Shown here piece by piece: positions 6,896-15,403 of a stretch of DNA of 36,882 nucleotides (positions are counted from its first letter, which is position 1; each line of letters opens with the position of its first letter). Source of the stretch: a bacterium CG_4_9_14_3_um_filter_65_15 (lineage in GTDB: Bacteria; Krumholzibacteriota; Krumholzibacteriia; LZORAL124-64-63); NCBI GenBank assembly GCA_002790835.1, contig PFVX01000012.1:1-36882 (forward strand), written 5' to 3'. The position numbers and the translations under genes were made by a program. The notes below the pieces were generated by a model. The model saw nothing but the letters and a program-made list of their open reading frames with translations. It searched no databases and was not told the DNA's origin.

Positions 6896-8251
6896 TCAGT
6901 CCTTGTCCGGCTCATCCTCGCCGAAGATCCGGTGCAGGGTTTCCAGGGCGTGCTGGCGCTCCTCTTCGGTGCGCGCCTGCTTGAGGGTGGAGACGGAGCG
7001 GCCCAGGACCTTCTTGATGAACTGCTGCAGGCTGCGATCCACCGCCGCGGCGATCTCCGGCGATTCCTTCTTCGCCACGAAACCCACCTGCTTGTTCTTG
7101 AGCTCCTCGAGATAGGTCCGGAATTCGGCCACCGTGGGGAGCATGTCCAGGTCGGCCAGCCACTGGCGGAACTCGGCCAGCTCCTGGGCGATGATCTTCT
7201 CGGCGTGGGGCACCTGGCGCTGCCGCGCGGCGAGGTTGCCCTTGATGATCTCGTCCAGATCCTCCAGGCCGAACAGATAAGCCCCGCCGATGCCGGCCAC
7301 GTCGGGATGGATGTCGCGGGGAACGGCGATATCCAGCATGAAGATGGGGCGCCCCTTGCGGCTGGCGACGGCGCGGTGGACCATCTCCGGCAGGATGACC
7401 GGTTCGGTGGCGCCGGTGGTGGACAGGATGACGTCGGCCTCGGCCATGGCCTCGGCCAGTTCCTCCCACGGGCGCTGATCCACCAGGCCGTAGTGGCTCT
7501 CCGTTTCCACCTGCGGCAGCTCCCGGGCATCACCCAGTTTTCCGGTGCGCTTCTCTTCGCGCAGCACCTCGGCGAGCTCGATCGCCCGCTGCGGGCTGCG
7601 GTTGACCACCACCAGACGGCCGATGTCCTGCTGCAGGAAGTGACGGGCGGCCAGGGAGCCGGTGTCGCCGGCGCCGACCAGCAGGGCGGTGTGGTCGCTC
7701 AGGCGGGTGAAGAACTTGCGGGCCAGTTCCACCGCCGCGAAGGCCACGCTCACGGCGCCCTTGCTGATGTGAGTTTCGGTGCGTACCCGCTTTCCCGTGC
7801 GGAATGCCCCCTGAAAGGCGCGCAGCAGGACCGGCCCGGGTTCCTGGTGCAGGCGGGAAAGCCGGTAGGCGTCCTTGAGCTGCCCGCTGATCTGGGGTTC
7901 GCCCAGCATCATGCTTTCCAGGGCCGAGGCCACCCGGAACACGTGCTCCACGGCCTCCATCCCATCCAGGACCACGGCGTGCTCCCCGAAGAAGACGTCG
8001 GTGCAGGCTCCCACCCGGTCCAGGGCCTCGCGCAGGATAGCCGGTGAATCGGCGCCCTCGGTGACCTCCAGATAGATCTCGGTGCGGTTGCAGGTCGAAA
8101 CGGGGATGACGGCCACGCCGCCGGGAATCTCCGCGACCGCCTGCATCAACGCGACGGCCTGCTCCTCGCCGAGATGAGCCTTTTCCCGCACCTCGGTGGG
8201 GGCGTTCCGGTGGTTGATGGTGCGGGCGTGCAGGATGGTCGAACCGGTCAT
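6896..8251 (-). CDS. hemA: Glutamyl-tRNA reductase
   Basis: The 451-residue enzyme reduces glutamyl-tRNA(Glu) with NADPH to glutamate-1-semialdehyde, the committing step of C5 tetrapyrrole synthesis. The catalytic Cys is C54 in STCNRTE. The region around residues 95-125 (MLGEPQISGQLKDAY) is the conserved substrate-pocket block. The NADPH domain follows with LLVGAGDTG, LVVVNRS and later VILSTTGATEPV. The C-terminal helical dimerisation domain ends near residue 445. The ATG at 8251 overlaps the ccsA-like stop in ATGA; the frame is open far upstream, but that part is antisense-like. hemA is the last gene of the operon, although its enzyme acts first. It ends stop-to-stop against the symporter gene. 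Confidence 0.96.
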   Translation of the reverse strand: MTGSTILHARTINHRNAPTEVREKAHLGEEQAVALMQAVAEIPGGVAVIPVSTCNRTEIYLEVTEGADSPAILREALDRVGACTDVFFGEHAVVLDGMEAVEHVFRVASALESMMLGEPQISGQLKDAYRLSRLHQEPGPVLLRAFQGAFRTGKRVRTETHISKGAVSVAFAAVELARKFFTRLSDHTALLVGAGDTGSLAARHFLQQDIGRLVVVNRSPQRAIELAEVLREEKRTGKLGDARELPQVETESHYGLVDQRPWEELAEAMAEADVILSTTGATEPVILPEMVHRAVASRKGRPIFMLDIAVPRDIHPDVAGIGGAYLFGLEDLDEIIKGNLAARQRQVPHAEKIIAQELAEFRQWLADLDMLPTVAEFRTYLEELKNKQVGFVAKKESPEIAAAVDRSLQQFIKKVLGRSVSTLKQARTEEERQHALETLHRIFGEDEPDKD

Positions 8252-9141
8252 GGGTTCGCTCCCGGGTGCCGGGGATCGACGGTGGCACTGGCTGTCGTGA
8301 ATTTGTGGAAGGTGGGGAAGAAGTGGTGGGCTGCCCCGGTGGCGCCCATCACCACGATGAAGGCCCCGACCGCCAGCATATTCATGCGCCGTCCGCGCCA
8401 GCCCAGGAAATGATAGCCGGCCATGCCGGTGAGATAACCCAGGAAAATGACCCAGGTGGTCAGGATCTTGGGATCCCAGGGGGTGAGCTGGGCGGCCAGC
8501 TCCGGGTGCGTGTCGCGCAGGTGGTACATCCAGAGATGTCCCAGAGCCAGTGCCGAAAAGAGCAGGGGCAACGCCAGCTTGATGGCGCCGATGCTCATGC
8601 GCTCGAGTACCTCCAGCGAGGGCAGGCGTCGGAACAGCAACCCGAAGCTGTGGTTGGCGAGCTGTCGCGCCAGGATCAGGTACAGGATCGCGTACAGGAA
8701 GCTGAGGCTCAGGGCGGTGTAGGCCAGGATCGCCAAGGCGGCGTGGGCCGCGAACCCCGGCAGTTGCAGCAGGGGATTGCCGCTGATGCGGTTGCGGAAG
8801 AAGATTTCCGCGATCGTGACCAGGAAGAAGGCCATGCCGACGACGATGAAGCCGGTGTTCTTGGCACGGATCCGCAGCTCGATCACCAGGTAGGTGACCA
8901 TGATGGCCAAGCCCAGGGCGGACAGGAATTCCAGAGGTGATTCCAGGGGAATGCGCTGGAGGTAGGCCGTCTGGGCCACCATGGTGGCCATGTGGGTGAT
9001 CACGGTCACCGCCGCCAGCTGGGTGCTGCGATGGCGCGCGGTGGGGTGGTCGGAGTAGAAGAGCCACAGGTACAGCCCCAGGGTGGCGGCGTACAGGATG
9101 GGAAGCAGGATGCGCAGAGCCGTGACGGCTGCCAGCATCAT
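8248..9141 (-). CDS. CcsA/HemX-like integral membrane protein
   Basis: The 297-residue inner-membrane protein has about eight transmembrane helices and belongs to the cytochrome c assembly (CcsA/CcmC/ResC) superfamily. A conserved His in HAALAILAYTALSLSFLY (about residues 138-155) and a second block, H-x2-FP-x2-H-K near the C-terminus, resemble the haem-ligand histidines of the family. A WDPK segment (LTPWDPKILTTW, about 225-236) is recognisable, but the full tryptophan-rich WWD signature of true CcsA is not. In many bacteria a protein of this type (HemX) is encoded beside hemA and modulates GluTR level. The position here, overlapping hemY upstream (ATGA at 9141) and hemA downstream (ATGA at 8251), favours that reading. 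A role in haem export or cytochrome c maturation is the alternative. AAGGAGG lies upstream; ATG 9138 is a possible second start. Confidence 0.8.
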   Translation of the reverse strand: MMLAAVTALRILLPILYAATLGLYLWLFYSDHPTARHRSTQLAAVTVITHMATMVAQTAYLQRIPLESPLEFLSALGLAIMVTYLVIELRIRAKNTGFIVVGMAFFLVTIAEIFFRNRISGNPLLQLPGFAAHAALAILAYTALSLSFLYAILYLILARQLANHSFGLLFRRLPSLEVLERMSIGAIKLALPLLFSALALGHLWMYHLRDTHPELAAQLTPWDPKILTTWVIFLGYLTGMAGYHFLGWRGRRMNMLAVGAFIVVMGATGAAHHFFPTFHKFTTASATVDPRHPGANP

Positions 9142-10607
9142 CGGTCCTCCTTGAAAGCGGCGGATGGGGACGGAAGCGGGAGGCCGGCCAGTTCTTCGAC
9201 CACGCGCGCGGCGACGGCCTCGGCCTCCTTGCAACACGAATTGACGGAAATGCCGGCGTACGAACTGCCGGTCAGATGCAGACCCGGCAGGCGAGCGCAG
9301 CGTTCGGCCAGGGCGAGCAGCCGCGCGGGATGACCGACGACGTACTGGGCGATGGCCCGGGGGTGGCGAATGACGCGGGCCATGGCGGGCGCACCCTTGA
9401 TTCCCAGCAGGGGGCGCAACTCGGCCAGGGCCAGGTTCACGAGATCCTCGTCTTCCAGGTCCATGACCTGGGGGTTCGCCGCCCCGCCGGCCATGCAGCG
9501 GATCAGGGCCATGCCTTCGGGCGCGCGGCCCCGGAAGATGCTGCTGGTCCACAGGGCGCCCAGCAGATCGCGGTCCTCACGGGTCGGCACCAACAGGCCG
9601 AAGCCCTGCAGGTCGTGCCCGACGCGTTTCTGGGCGAAACCCAGGGCGATGACGGCCATGGGGGCAAAGGGGATTTCCCCCAGCAGGCGACCCAGGTCCG
9701 GATCCACCCCCCGCAGGTGAACGGCGGCCGCGTGGGCGGGAGAGGCGTCGATGACCGCGTCGTAGGGGCCCGGCGCGCAGTTTGGGCCGTCGATGCGCCA
9801 GCGGCCGTCGGCATCCCGGTCGATCGTTTCGATGCGCGCGCTGCAGATCACCCGGCAGCGGGGGTCCGCCTCCAGGGCGGTCGTCGCCGCGCTGATGAGA
9901 TCCTGCATGCCGCCGGTGAAGGAGTGCAGCACGCCGCTGGGGCCGGCGTCGGTCTTGCGCTTGCGCTTGCGGGCGAGGGCGATCATGGCGCGGAACAAAC
10001 CACCGTGATCGCGCTCCAGCTCCACCATGCGGGGGAAGGCGGCGGCCAGACTGAGCTGCCGCGCATCGCCCCCGAAGATCCCCTTGACCATGGGGTCCAG
10101 CATGACTTCGGCGAACTCGCGACCCAGGCGGCGGCACCCGAATTCGTAGATGGTCTCGTCCGTCTCGGGCCGCTGGGCAGCCAGACCCAGTCCCTTGCGG
10201 GCCGGAATGAACAGTTCGCCCAGCATGCGCAGCTTGGCGCGCAGCGGCAGCAGCGGCGAGCGCACGAACGCCCCCGGCGAGGTGGGGATCTCCACCAGGC
10301 GGCCGCGGACCAGCAGGAAGCGGTGACGGGTGACGTCGCTGCTGCGCAACAGGCGGTCGTGCAGGCCCAGCCGGTCGACCAGACGCAGGGTGGCCGGCTC
10401 GTTGTCCAGAAATCCGTTGGGGCCCCACTCGAGCTGCCAGCCGTCATCGTCGCGCAGGGTGCGCAGGTTTCCGCCGCAGGCCGAGTCCCTTTCCAGGATG
10501 GTCAGATCCAGGCCCAGTCCGCGCTGATCGGCTTCGTGCAGCAGGTCGAGGGCCGTGGCCAGTCCGGCGATTCCGCCGCCGAGGATGACGACTCTGCGGT
10601 CAGGCAA
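9138..10607 (-). CDS. hemY: Protoporphyrinogen oxidase, oxygen-dependent HemY type
   Basis: This 489-residue flavoprotein oxidises protoporphyrinogen IX (or coproporphyrinogen III in the coproporphyrin route). The N-terminal FAD dinucleotide fold is clear: VVILGGGIAGLATAL at residues 6-20, followed by an acidic end of the second strand (ILERDSACGGNLRT). The C-terminal FAD motif is seen in GLHLTGSSYAGISVNSC. EWGPNGFL is the characteristic early block of the family. The start appears to be a TTG at 10607: GGAGG lies 9 nt upstream, and the coding region overlaps the hemH stop by 8 nt. It ends in ATGA with the ccsA-like gene. The enzyme normally uses O2 as acceptor, whereas the coproporphyrinogen step in the same operon is oxygen-independent. 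Confidence 0.92.
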   Translation of the reverse strand: MPDRRVVILGGGIAGLATALDLLHEADQRGLGLDLTILERDSACGGNLRTLRDDDGWQLEWGPNGFLDNEPATLRLVDRLGLHDRLLRSSDVTRHRFLLVRGRLVEIPTSPGAFVRSPLLPLRAKLRMLGELFIPARKGLGLAAQRPETDETIYEFGCRRLGREFAEVMLDPMVKGIFGGDARQLSLAAAFPRMVELERDHGGLFRAMIALARKRKRKTDAGPSGVLHSFTGGMQDLISAATTALEADPRCRVICSARIETIDRDADGRWRIDGPNCAPGPYDAVIDASPAHAAAVHLRGVDPDLGRLLGEIPFAPMAVIALGFAQKRVGHDLQGFGLLVPTREDRDLLGALWTSSIFRGRAPEGMALIRCMAGGAANPQVMDLEDEDLVNLALAELRPLLGIKGAPAMARVIRHPRAIAQYVVGHPARLLALAERCARLPGLHLTGSSYAGISVNSCCKEAEAVAARVVEELAGLPLPSPSAAFKEDR

Positions 10608-11697
10608 GATGGGGAACCTCCGCGCCGAAAACCTGGTCGGCGAGCATGGCGGCCATGCCCTTGAGCCAGTCGTCGTCCATGTTCAGGGCGGCGCCGCGGC
10701 TGAATTCGCTCACGCCGAGCTGCTCGGCCAATTCCCGCAATTCCCCATCCAGTTCGATGATGGTCTCGATGTGCTCGCAGGTGAAGCTGACCGGCTGGAC
10801 GTGCAGTCGCTTACACCCTGCTTGCGCCAACTCGGTGACCCGCGCGGTGATCTCCGGACCCAGCCACTTGATGGGGCCGACCCGGCTCTGGTAGGCGGGG
10901 ACGGGTTGGCGCACGCTTTCCAGTTCCCGGCTCCAGGCGCCGTGTCCGGCTTCCTCCAGTGCGGCGACGACCAGACGGTTCACCGCCGCCACAGTGGCCA
11001 GGGTATGGGCCTGGTAGGGGTCGCCTTCGTCGATGAATGATTGCGGCAGGGAATGGGCCACGTAGACCAGCGCGCACTCCTGTGCGGGAGCGCCGGCGGC
11101 GGCCCAGGCGCTCAGCCGGGCGATCGTCGGCGCGGCCAGGGCGTGCAGGAAGCTGGGCAGCAGCCCCCACCCGGTCACGGTGTGGACGGGGGCTTCGGGC
11201 AAGGCCTCTCGGATCGCCTGCACCACGAAATCCAGGGTGCTGCCGCCCGTGGCGGAAGAGTACTGGGGATACATGGGCACGACGGCGAACTGGCGGGCCC
11301 CCCGGGCCACCAGCTTGTGCACGGTCTCGCGGGGATAAGGCCGCCAGTAACGCATGGCGATACCCGGATCGGCCTGGATGCCGAAGGATTCCAGGTGCCG
11401 GGCCGTGGCCACCGCCTGCAACCGGGTGGTCTCCATCTGGGGCGAGACGCAGTTGGGGTCGATCAGGGCATAGCGCTTGCGCACGTTCGGCGCGCGCAGG
11501 GTGCTGATCAGCCAGCCCAGCGCCGGAGCCACCAGCTTGGGGGCGGGGAAGATCATCGGATCGCGGAAGAGATTGCGCAGGAACGGCCGCACGGCCTCGG
11601 GAGCATCGGGCCCGCCCATACCGCACAGGATCAGCCCCGCAGGCAGGCTGGGATCCAGGCGGTCGGTCGGGAAGACGTTTTCCCGGATGATGGCCAT
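10600..11697 (-). CDS. hemH: Ferrochelatase
   Basis: The 365-residue enzyme inserts Fe2+ into protoporphyrin IX, the last step to protohaem. Signature blocks are PMYPQYSSATGGST at 141-154, the catalytic His in VAHSLPQSFIDEGDPY (H215), YQSRVGPIKWLGP at 269-281, and the acidic metal site CEHIETIIELD with E311. These are the two conserved ferrochelatase motifs with the essential His and Glu. The ATG at 11697 follows AGGAG by 6 nt and begins 8 nt after the hemN stop; the frame is open further upstream but overlaps hemN. The haem-forming pathway (protoporphyrin or coproporphyrin) cannot be settled from the sequence, but HemN and HemE beside it favour the classical protoporphyrin route. Confidence 0.95.
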   Translation of the reverse strand: MAIIRENVFPTDRLDPSLPAGLILCGMGGPDAPEAVRPFLRNLFRDPMIFPAPKLVAPALGWLISTLRAPNVRKRYALIDPNCVSPQMETTRLQAVATARHLESFGIQADPGIAMRYWRPYPRETVHKLVARGARQFAVVPMYPQYSSATGGSTLDFVVQAIREALPEAPVHTVTGWGLLPSFLHALAAPTIARLSAWAAAGAPAQECALVYVAHSLPQSFIDEGDPYQAHTLATVAAVNRLVVAALEEAGHGAWSRELESVRQPVPAYQSRVGPIKWLGPEITARVTELAQAGCKRLHVQPVSFTCEHIETIIELDGELRELAEQLGVSEFSRGAALNMDDDWLKGMAAMLADQVFGAEVPHLA

Positions 11698-11705
11698 GGT
11701 CGCTC

Positions 11706-13082
11706 CTAAACAGTCTTGCTGAAGATGGGGCGTCCCTTGCCCTTGCTCAGATAGGCGTCCATGATCATGGCCACGTTGCGCACGAAGTACCGGCCCTTGG
11801 GGGTGATGCGCAGGCCGTGATCGTCGACCTCGGCCAGCCCGTCGGCCACCAGCGGCGGCAGGGCGGCGAGGCTGTCGGCGAGCAACTCGTTCGCCGGGGC
11901 GCCGAACTCCTTTTCGGTCAATGACCAGGGCAACTCCAGGTTGCACATGATGTTGAGGATCACCAGACGGCGCAGGCGGTCGTCGTCGTTCAGCCGGTGT
12001 CCCTTGACGATGGGCAGGCGACCCTCGGCCACCGCTCTGGACCAGTTCTGCAGGTCGGGATCGTTCTGGGCGAAGCGGTCGCAGACGTCGCCGATCCCGC
12101 TCATGCCGAAGGCCAGCATGTGCGGCGCCGGCTTGGTGGCGTAGCCCATGAAGTTGCGGTGCAGGGCCCGTTGATCCAGGGCGTGGGACAGCTCGTCCTC
12201 GCGCTTGGCGAAATGGTCGATGCCGATCCAGCAGTAGTCCGCAGCGGTGAAGCTGTCGACGGTCAGCTGGAAGAGCTTGAACTTCTCGTAGCCCACGAGC
12301 ATCTGGGAGGTGTCGATCTTCTCCTGCTCGGGACGGACCCAGGGCACGTGGGCGTAGCTGAAGCAGGCCACGCGGTCGGGCGCCAGACCGATGATCTCGC
12401 CCAGGGTTTCGGTGAACGACTCGGCGGTCTGGCCGGGCAGGCCGTACACCAGGTCGATGTTCACGCCTTCGAAACCCGCGTCGCGGCAGCCCTGGTAAAC
12501 CCGGAGGGTCTTTTCGCGGGACTGCATACGCCCGATGGCTTCCTGGACCCGCGGTTCGAAGTCCTGGACGCCGAGGCTGATGCGGTTGAAGCCCAGGGAA
12601 TGCAGATAGGCCGCCTGCTCGGGAGAACCGATGCGCGGGTCGATCTCCAGGGAGACTTCGGCGCCGGGCCTGATGTCGAATGCCGTGCGGAACAGGTTCA
12701 GCGCGCGTTCGAGCTGGGGTTCTTTCAGGTAGTTGGGCGTGCCCCCGCCCCAGTGCATCTGCACCACGTGCCGCCCGGTGCCGATGATGCCGGTCACCAT
12801 GCCGATTTCCTTCTCCACCAGATCCAGGTAGCGGTCCACCGCGTCGGTCTCTCGCGTCACCAGGGCGTTGCAGCCGCAGTAGAGGCAGTGCTTGGCGCAG
12901 AACGGCAGGTGCAGGTACAGGGCCAGCTCGTCGCCGGGCCGGTCGGCCAGCTCCTCGAGGGCGATGCGGTACTCGGTTTCCCCGAAGGGTTCGGTCCAGG
13001 CCGGAACCGTGGGATAACTCGTGTAGCGCGGCCCCGGCTGGTTGTACTTCTCGACGAATTCGGGAGAAATGGGAATGGCCAT
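11706..13082 (-). CDS. hemN: Oxygen-independent coproporphyrinogen III dehydrogenase (radical SAM)
   Basis: The 458-residue protein decarboxylates coproporphyrinogen III to protoporphyrinogen IX without O2, using a 4Fe-4S cluster and two S-adenosylmethionines. The cluster motif is HLPFCAKHCLYCGCN with C62, C66, C69 and the extra C71 of HemN. The N-terminal KYNQPGPRYTSYPT (12-25) is typical of genuine HemN and absent from the HemW relatives. MHWGGGTPNYL (about 107-117) is the SAM-binding GGGTP motif. The C-terminal HemN domain contains LRRLVILNIMCNLEL. The length is right for HemN. It lies 3 nt after hemE and 8 nt before hemH. An oxygen-independent enzyme here means haem can be made at low oxygen up to the protoporphyrinogen step. 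Confidence 0.95.
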   Translation of the reverse strand: MAIPISPEFVEKYNQPGPRYTSYPTVPAWTEPFGETEYRIALEELADRPGDELALYLHLPFCAKHCLYCGCNALVTRETDAVDRYLDLVEKEIGMVTGIIGTGRHVVQMHWGGGTPNYLKEPQLERALNLFRTAFDIRPGAEVSLEIDPRIGSPEQAAYLHSLGFNRISLGVQDFEPRVQEAIGRMQSREKTLRVYQGCRDAGFEGVNIDLVYGLPGQTAESFTETLGEIIGLAPDRVACFSYAHVPWVRPEQEKIDTSQMLVGYEKFKLFQLTVDSFTAADYCWIGIDHFAKREDELSHALDQRALHRNFMGYATKPAPHMLAFGMSGIGDVCDRFAQNDPDLQNWSRAVAEGRLPIVKGHRLNDDDRLRRLVILNIMCNLELPWSLTEKEFGAPANELLADSLAALPPLVADGLAEVDDHGLRITPKGRYFVRNVAMIMDAYLSKGKGRPIFSKTV

Positions 13083-13085
13083 GAT

Positions 13086-14120
13086 CTATTCCTTCGTGAA
13101 GCCCTGGACGGTTTCGACCAGGGTCTGAACGGCGGTCAAAGAGGCTTGCGGCAAGATGCCGTGCCCCAGGTTGAACACGTGCCCGGGAGCGGCGGCGCCT
13201 TGGCGGCAGATCGCCAGAGCCCGGTCACGGATCTGTTCGGCGCTGCCGAACAGGCACAGGGGATCCAGGTTGCCTTGCACGGCCTTGCCCGGCAGTTGGG
13301 CGATGGCCAGGGACAGATCCTGGGTCCAGTCGATCCCGCAGCATTCGACGTCCAGGTCGCGCAGCAGGTGGTTGTAGGGGGTGCTTCCTTTGAGGAAGTA
13401 GATGCGAGGCACCCCGGTGTCCTTCAGCCCGTCCATGATGCGGCGGACCACGGGCAGAACCAGTGCGGCATAGTCGGCCGGATGCAGGATCCCACCCCAG
13501 GTGTCAAAGAGCTGGACGGCGTCCACGCCGGCGGCCACCTGCATGCGCAGGTAGTCGAGGATCTGGTCGCCGAGTTTTTCCAGCAACCCGCGCAGCAGCT
13601 CGGGCCGGCTGTAGAGCACGGTCTTGAGATTTTCGTAGTTCTTCGAGCCGCCTCCCTCGATGAGGTAGGTGGCCAGGGTGAACGGCGCGCCGGCGAATCC
13701 GATCAGGGGCGTCTTATCGCCCAGTTCCCGTTTCATCAGCCTGATGGCTTCGGCGACGAAGGGCACACCATCGAGCGAAGGATAGGTGCGCAGGGCGGCG
13801 AAATCCCGCTCGTCGCGCAGGGGACGGGCCAGCTGCGGGCCCCCGTTGCCGAAAGCGAATTCCGCGCCCATGGGAGCCAACGGCGTCAGGATGTCGCTGA
13901 ACATGATGGCGGCATCGAAACCGAACCGCCGGATGGGCTGCAGGGTGACCTCGCAGGCGGCCTCGGGAGTGCGGCACAGGTCGTTGAATGAGATGGCCTC
14001 GCGCACCTTCATGTACTCGGGCAGGTAACGGCCGGCCTGGCGCATGATCCAGATGGGCGGACGGGGCACGGGTTCCCCGCGCAGGGCCTTCAGGAACAGG
14101 GACTGCTGCAGATCACTCAT
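13086..14120 (-). CDS. hemE: Uroporphyrinogen decarboxylase
   Basis: The 344-residue cytoplasmic enzyme removes the four acetate carboxyls of uroporphyrinogen III to give coproporphyrinogen III. The N-terminal signature PPIWIMRQAGRYLPEY (21-36) and the following AAIMFSDILTPL block with its catalytic Asp are present. AAGVDAVQLFDTWGGIL and the final GHVFNLGHGILPQ also match the family. I place the start at ATG 14120, where GGAG lies 9 nt upstream. A TTG three codons earlier would overlap the hemL stop, but it has no spacing for a ribosome binding site. The gene lies 5 nt after hemL and 3 nt before hemN. Confidence 0.96.
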   Translation of the reverse strand: MSDLQQSLFLKALRGEPVPRPPIWIMRQAGRYLPEYMKVREAISFNDLCRTPEAACEVTLQPIRRFGFDAAIMFSDILTPLAPMGAEFAFGNGGPQLARPLRDERDFAALRTYPSLDGVPFVAEAIRLMKRELGDKTPLIGFAGAPFTLATYLIEGGGSKNYENLKTVLYSRPELLRGLLEKLGDQILDYLRMQVAAGVDAVQLFDTWGGILHPADYAALVLPVVRRIMDGLKDTGVPRIYFLKGSTPYNHLLRDLDVECCGIDWTQDLSLAIAQLPGKAVQGNLDPLCLFGSAEQIRDRALAICRQGAAAPGHVFNLGHGILPQASLTAVQTLVETVQGFTKE

Positions 14121-14125
14121 GGTGT

Positions 14126-15403
14126 TCAACTCCAGGATCGGAAGGTTTCGGCCACCGCGGCCACGGTCGCCGCGATGTCCTCGTCACTGTGGGCGGCGCT
14201 GACGAATCCCACTTCCCAGCCCGAAGGGGCCAGGTAAACGCCGCGCTCGATGAGCGCGCGGTGCAGGCGGCCGTAGGTTTCCATGCCCGCTGGATCGATG
14301 GCGGTGAAGCTGCGCGGGGCCGTGTCCTGGAAAACTGTCCAGAAAAGCGACCCCTGGCGCACGACGGTGGCGGTCACCCCGGCGTCTGACGCTGCGCGCG
14401 TCAGCCCGTCCTGCAGCAGGGCGCCCTTGCGCTCGAGGTCCTCGTAGAAGCCGGGCCGTCCGGTCTTTTCCAGGGTGGCCAGGCCCGCGGCCATGGCCAC
14501 GGGGTTGCCGCTGAGGGTGCCGGCCTGGTACACCGGACCCAGCGGCGAGATGTGGGACATGATCTCCTCGCTGGTCGCGTAGGCGCCCACGGGGAACCCG
14601 CCGCCGATGATCTTGCCGTACGTGCCCATGTCCGGGGTGATGCCCAGGACCTCGGCCGCGCCTCCGGCGGCCACGCGGAAACCGGTGATCACCTCGTCGA
14701 AGATCAACAGGGCGCCGTGCTCGCGGGTCAGGTCGCGGCAGGCCTGCATGAACTCGGGCCGCTGAATGAGCAGCCCCGAGTTGGCCGGGAACGGTTCGAC
14801 GATCACCGCGGCGATTTCCTTGCCGTGGACCGCGAAGAATTCCCGGAGTCCCTCGACGTCGTCCAACGGCAGCACCGCCGTGGTGGCGGTGAATCCGGCC
14901 GGCACGCCGCCGCTGCTGGGGGTGCCGAAGGTGGCCAGGCCGCTGCCGGCGTCCACCAGCAGGTGGTCGGCATGGCCGTGGTAGCAGCCGGTGAATTTGA
15001 CGATGACGTCGCGTCCGGTGAAGCCGCGCGCCAGCCGGACGGCGCTCATGACCGCCTCGGTGCCGCTGCTGACGAAGCGCACCTGGTCGAAGTGGGGCAG
15101 GCGTCCGAGGAAGGCCTCGGCCAGCAGCACTTCGCGCCGGCTGGGGGCCCCGAAGCTCGCGCCCTCGGCCATGGCTGCGGCGGCGGCCGCATGCACGTCG
15201 GGATCGGCGTGACCCAGGATCAATGGACCCCAGCTCAGGCACCAGTCGATGTAGCTGTCCCCGTCCTCGTCGGTGAAACGGCTGCCCGCGGCCTTGCGGA
15301 AGAACAGCGGATCGCCGGGCACGGACTTGAACGAGCGCACCGGGGAATTGACGCCCCCGGGCAGCACCTTGACGGCGCGTTCCCACCACGCGGCGTTGCT
15401 CAT
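14126..15403 (-). CDS. hemL: Glutamate-1-semialdehyde 2,1-aminomutase
   Basis: This 425-residue PLP enzyme converts glutamate-1-semialdehyde to 5-aminolevulinate, the step after HemA. VLPGGVNSPVRSF at 13-25 is the hallmark N-terminus. SSGTEAVMSAVRLAR binds the cofactor phosphate, IFDEVITGFR contains the PLP-pyridine Asp (D236), and K264 in TYGKIIGGGFPVGA is the Schiff-base lysine. The ATG at 15403 overlaps the hemB stop in ATGA, and the resulting N-terminus aligns with the known length of the family. Another ATG four codons upstream cannot be excluded. Having hemA and hemL in the operon, with no ALA synthase, shows the C5 route. Confidence 0.96.
   Translation of the reverse strand: MSNAAWWERAVKVLPGGVNSPVRSFKSVPGDPLFFRKAAGSRFTDEDGDSYIDWCLSWGPLILGHADPDVHAAAAAAMAEGASFGAPSRREVLLAEAFLGRLPHFDQVRFVSSGTEAVMSAVRLARGFTGRDVIVKFTGCYHGHADHLLVDAGSGLATFGTPSSGGVPAGFTATTAVLPLDDVEGLREFFAVHGKEIAAVIVEPFPANSGLLIQRPEFMQACRDLTREHGALLIFDEVITGFRVAAGGAAEVLGITPDMGTYGKIIGGGFPVGAYATSEEIMSHISPLGPVYQAGTLSGNPVAMAAGLATLEKTGRPGFYEDLERKGALLQDGLTRAASDAGVTATVVRQGSLFWTVFQDTAPRSFTAIDPAGMETYGRLHRALIERGVYLAPSGWEVGFVSAAHSDEDIAATVAAVAETFRSWS

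Noticed and set aside
6896-9067. hemA extended N-terminally to a 723-residue protein
   Set aside because: The extra N-terminus is antisense-like and overlaps the CcsA/HemX-like gene. The ATGA start at 8251 gives the normal GluTR length.
11706-13082. HemN paralogue HemW
   Set aside because: The KYNQPGPRYTSYPT N-terminus and the extra Cys at 71 are features of true HemN.
11997-13991. Plus-strand 664-codon open frame across hemN and hemE
   Set aside because: It spans two clear minus-strand genes with diagnostic motifs, and its translation has low complexity and no signature.
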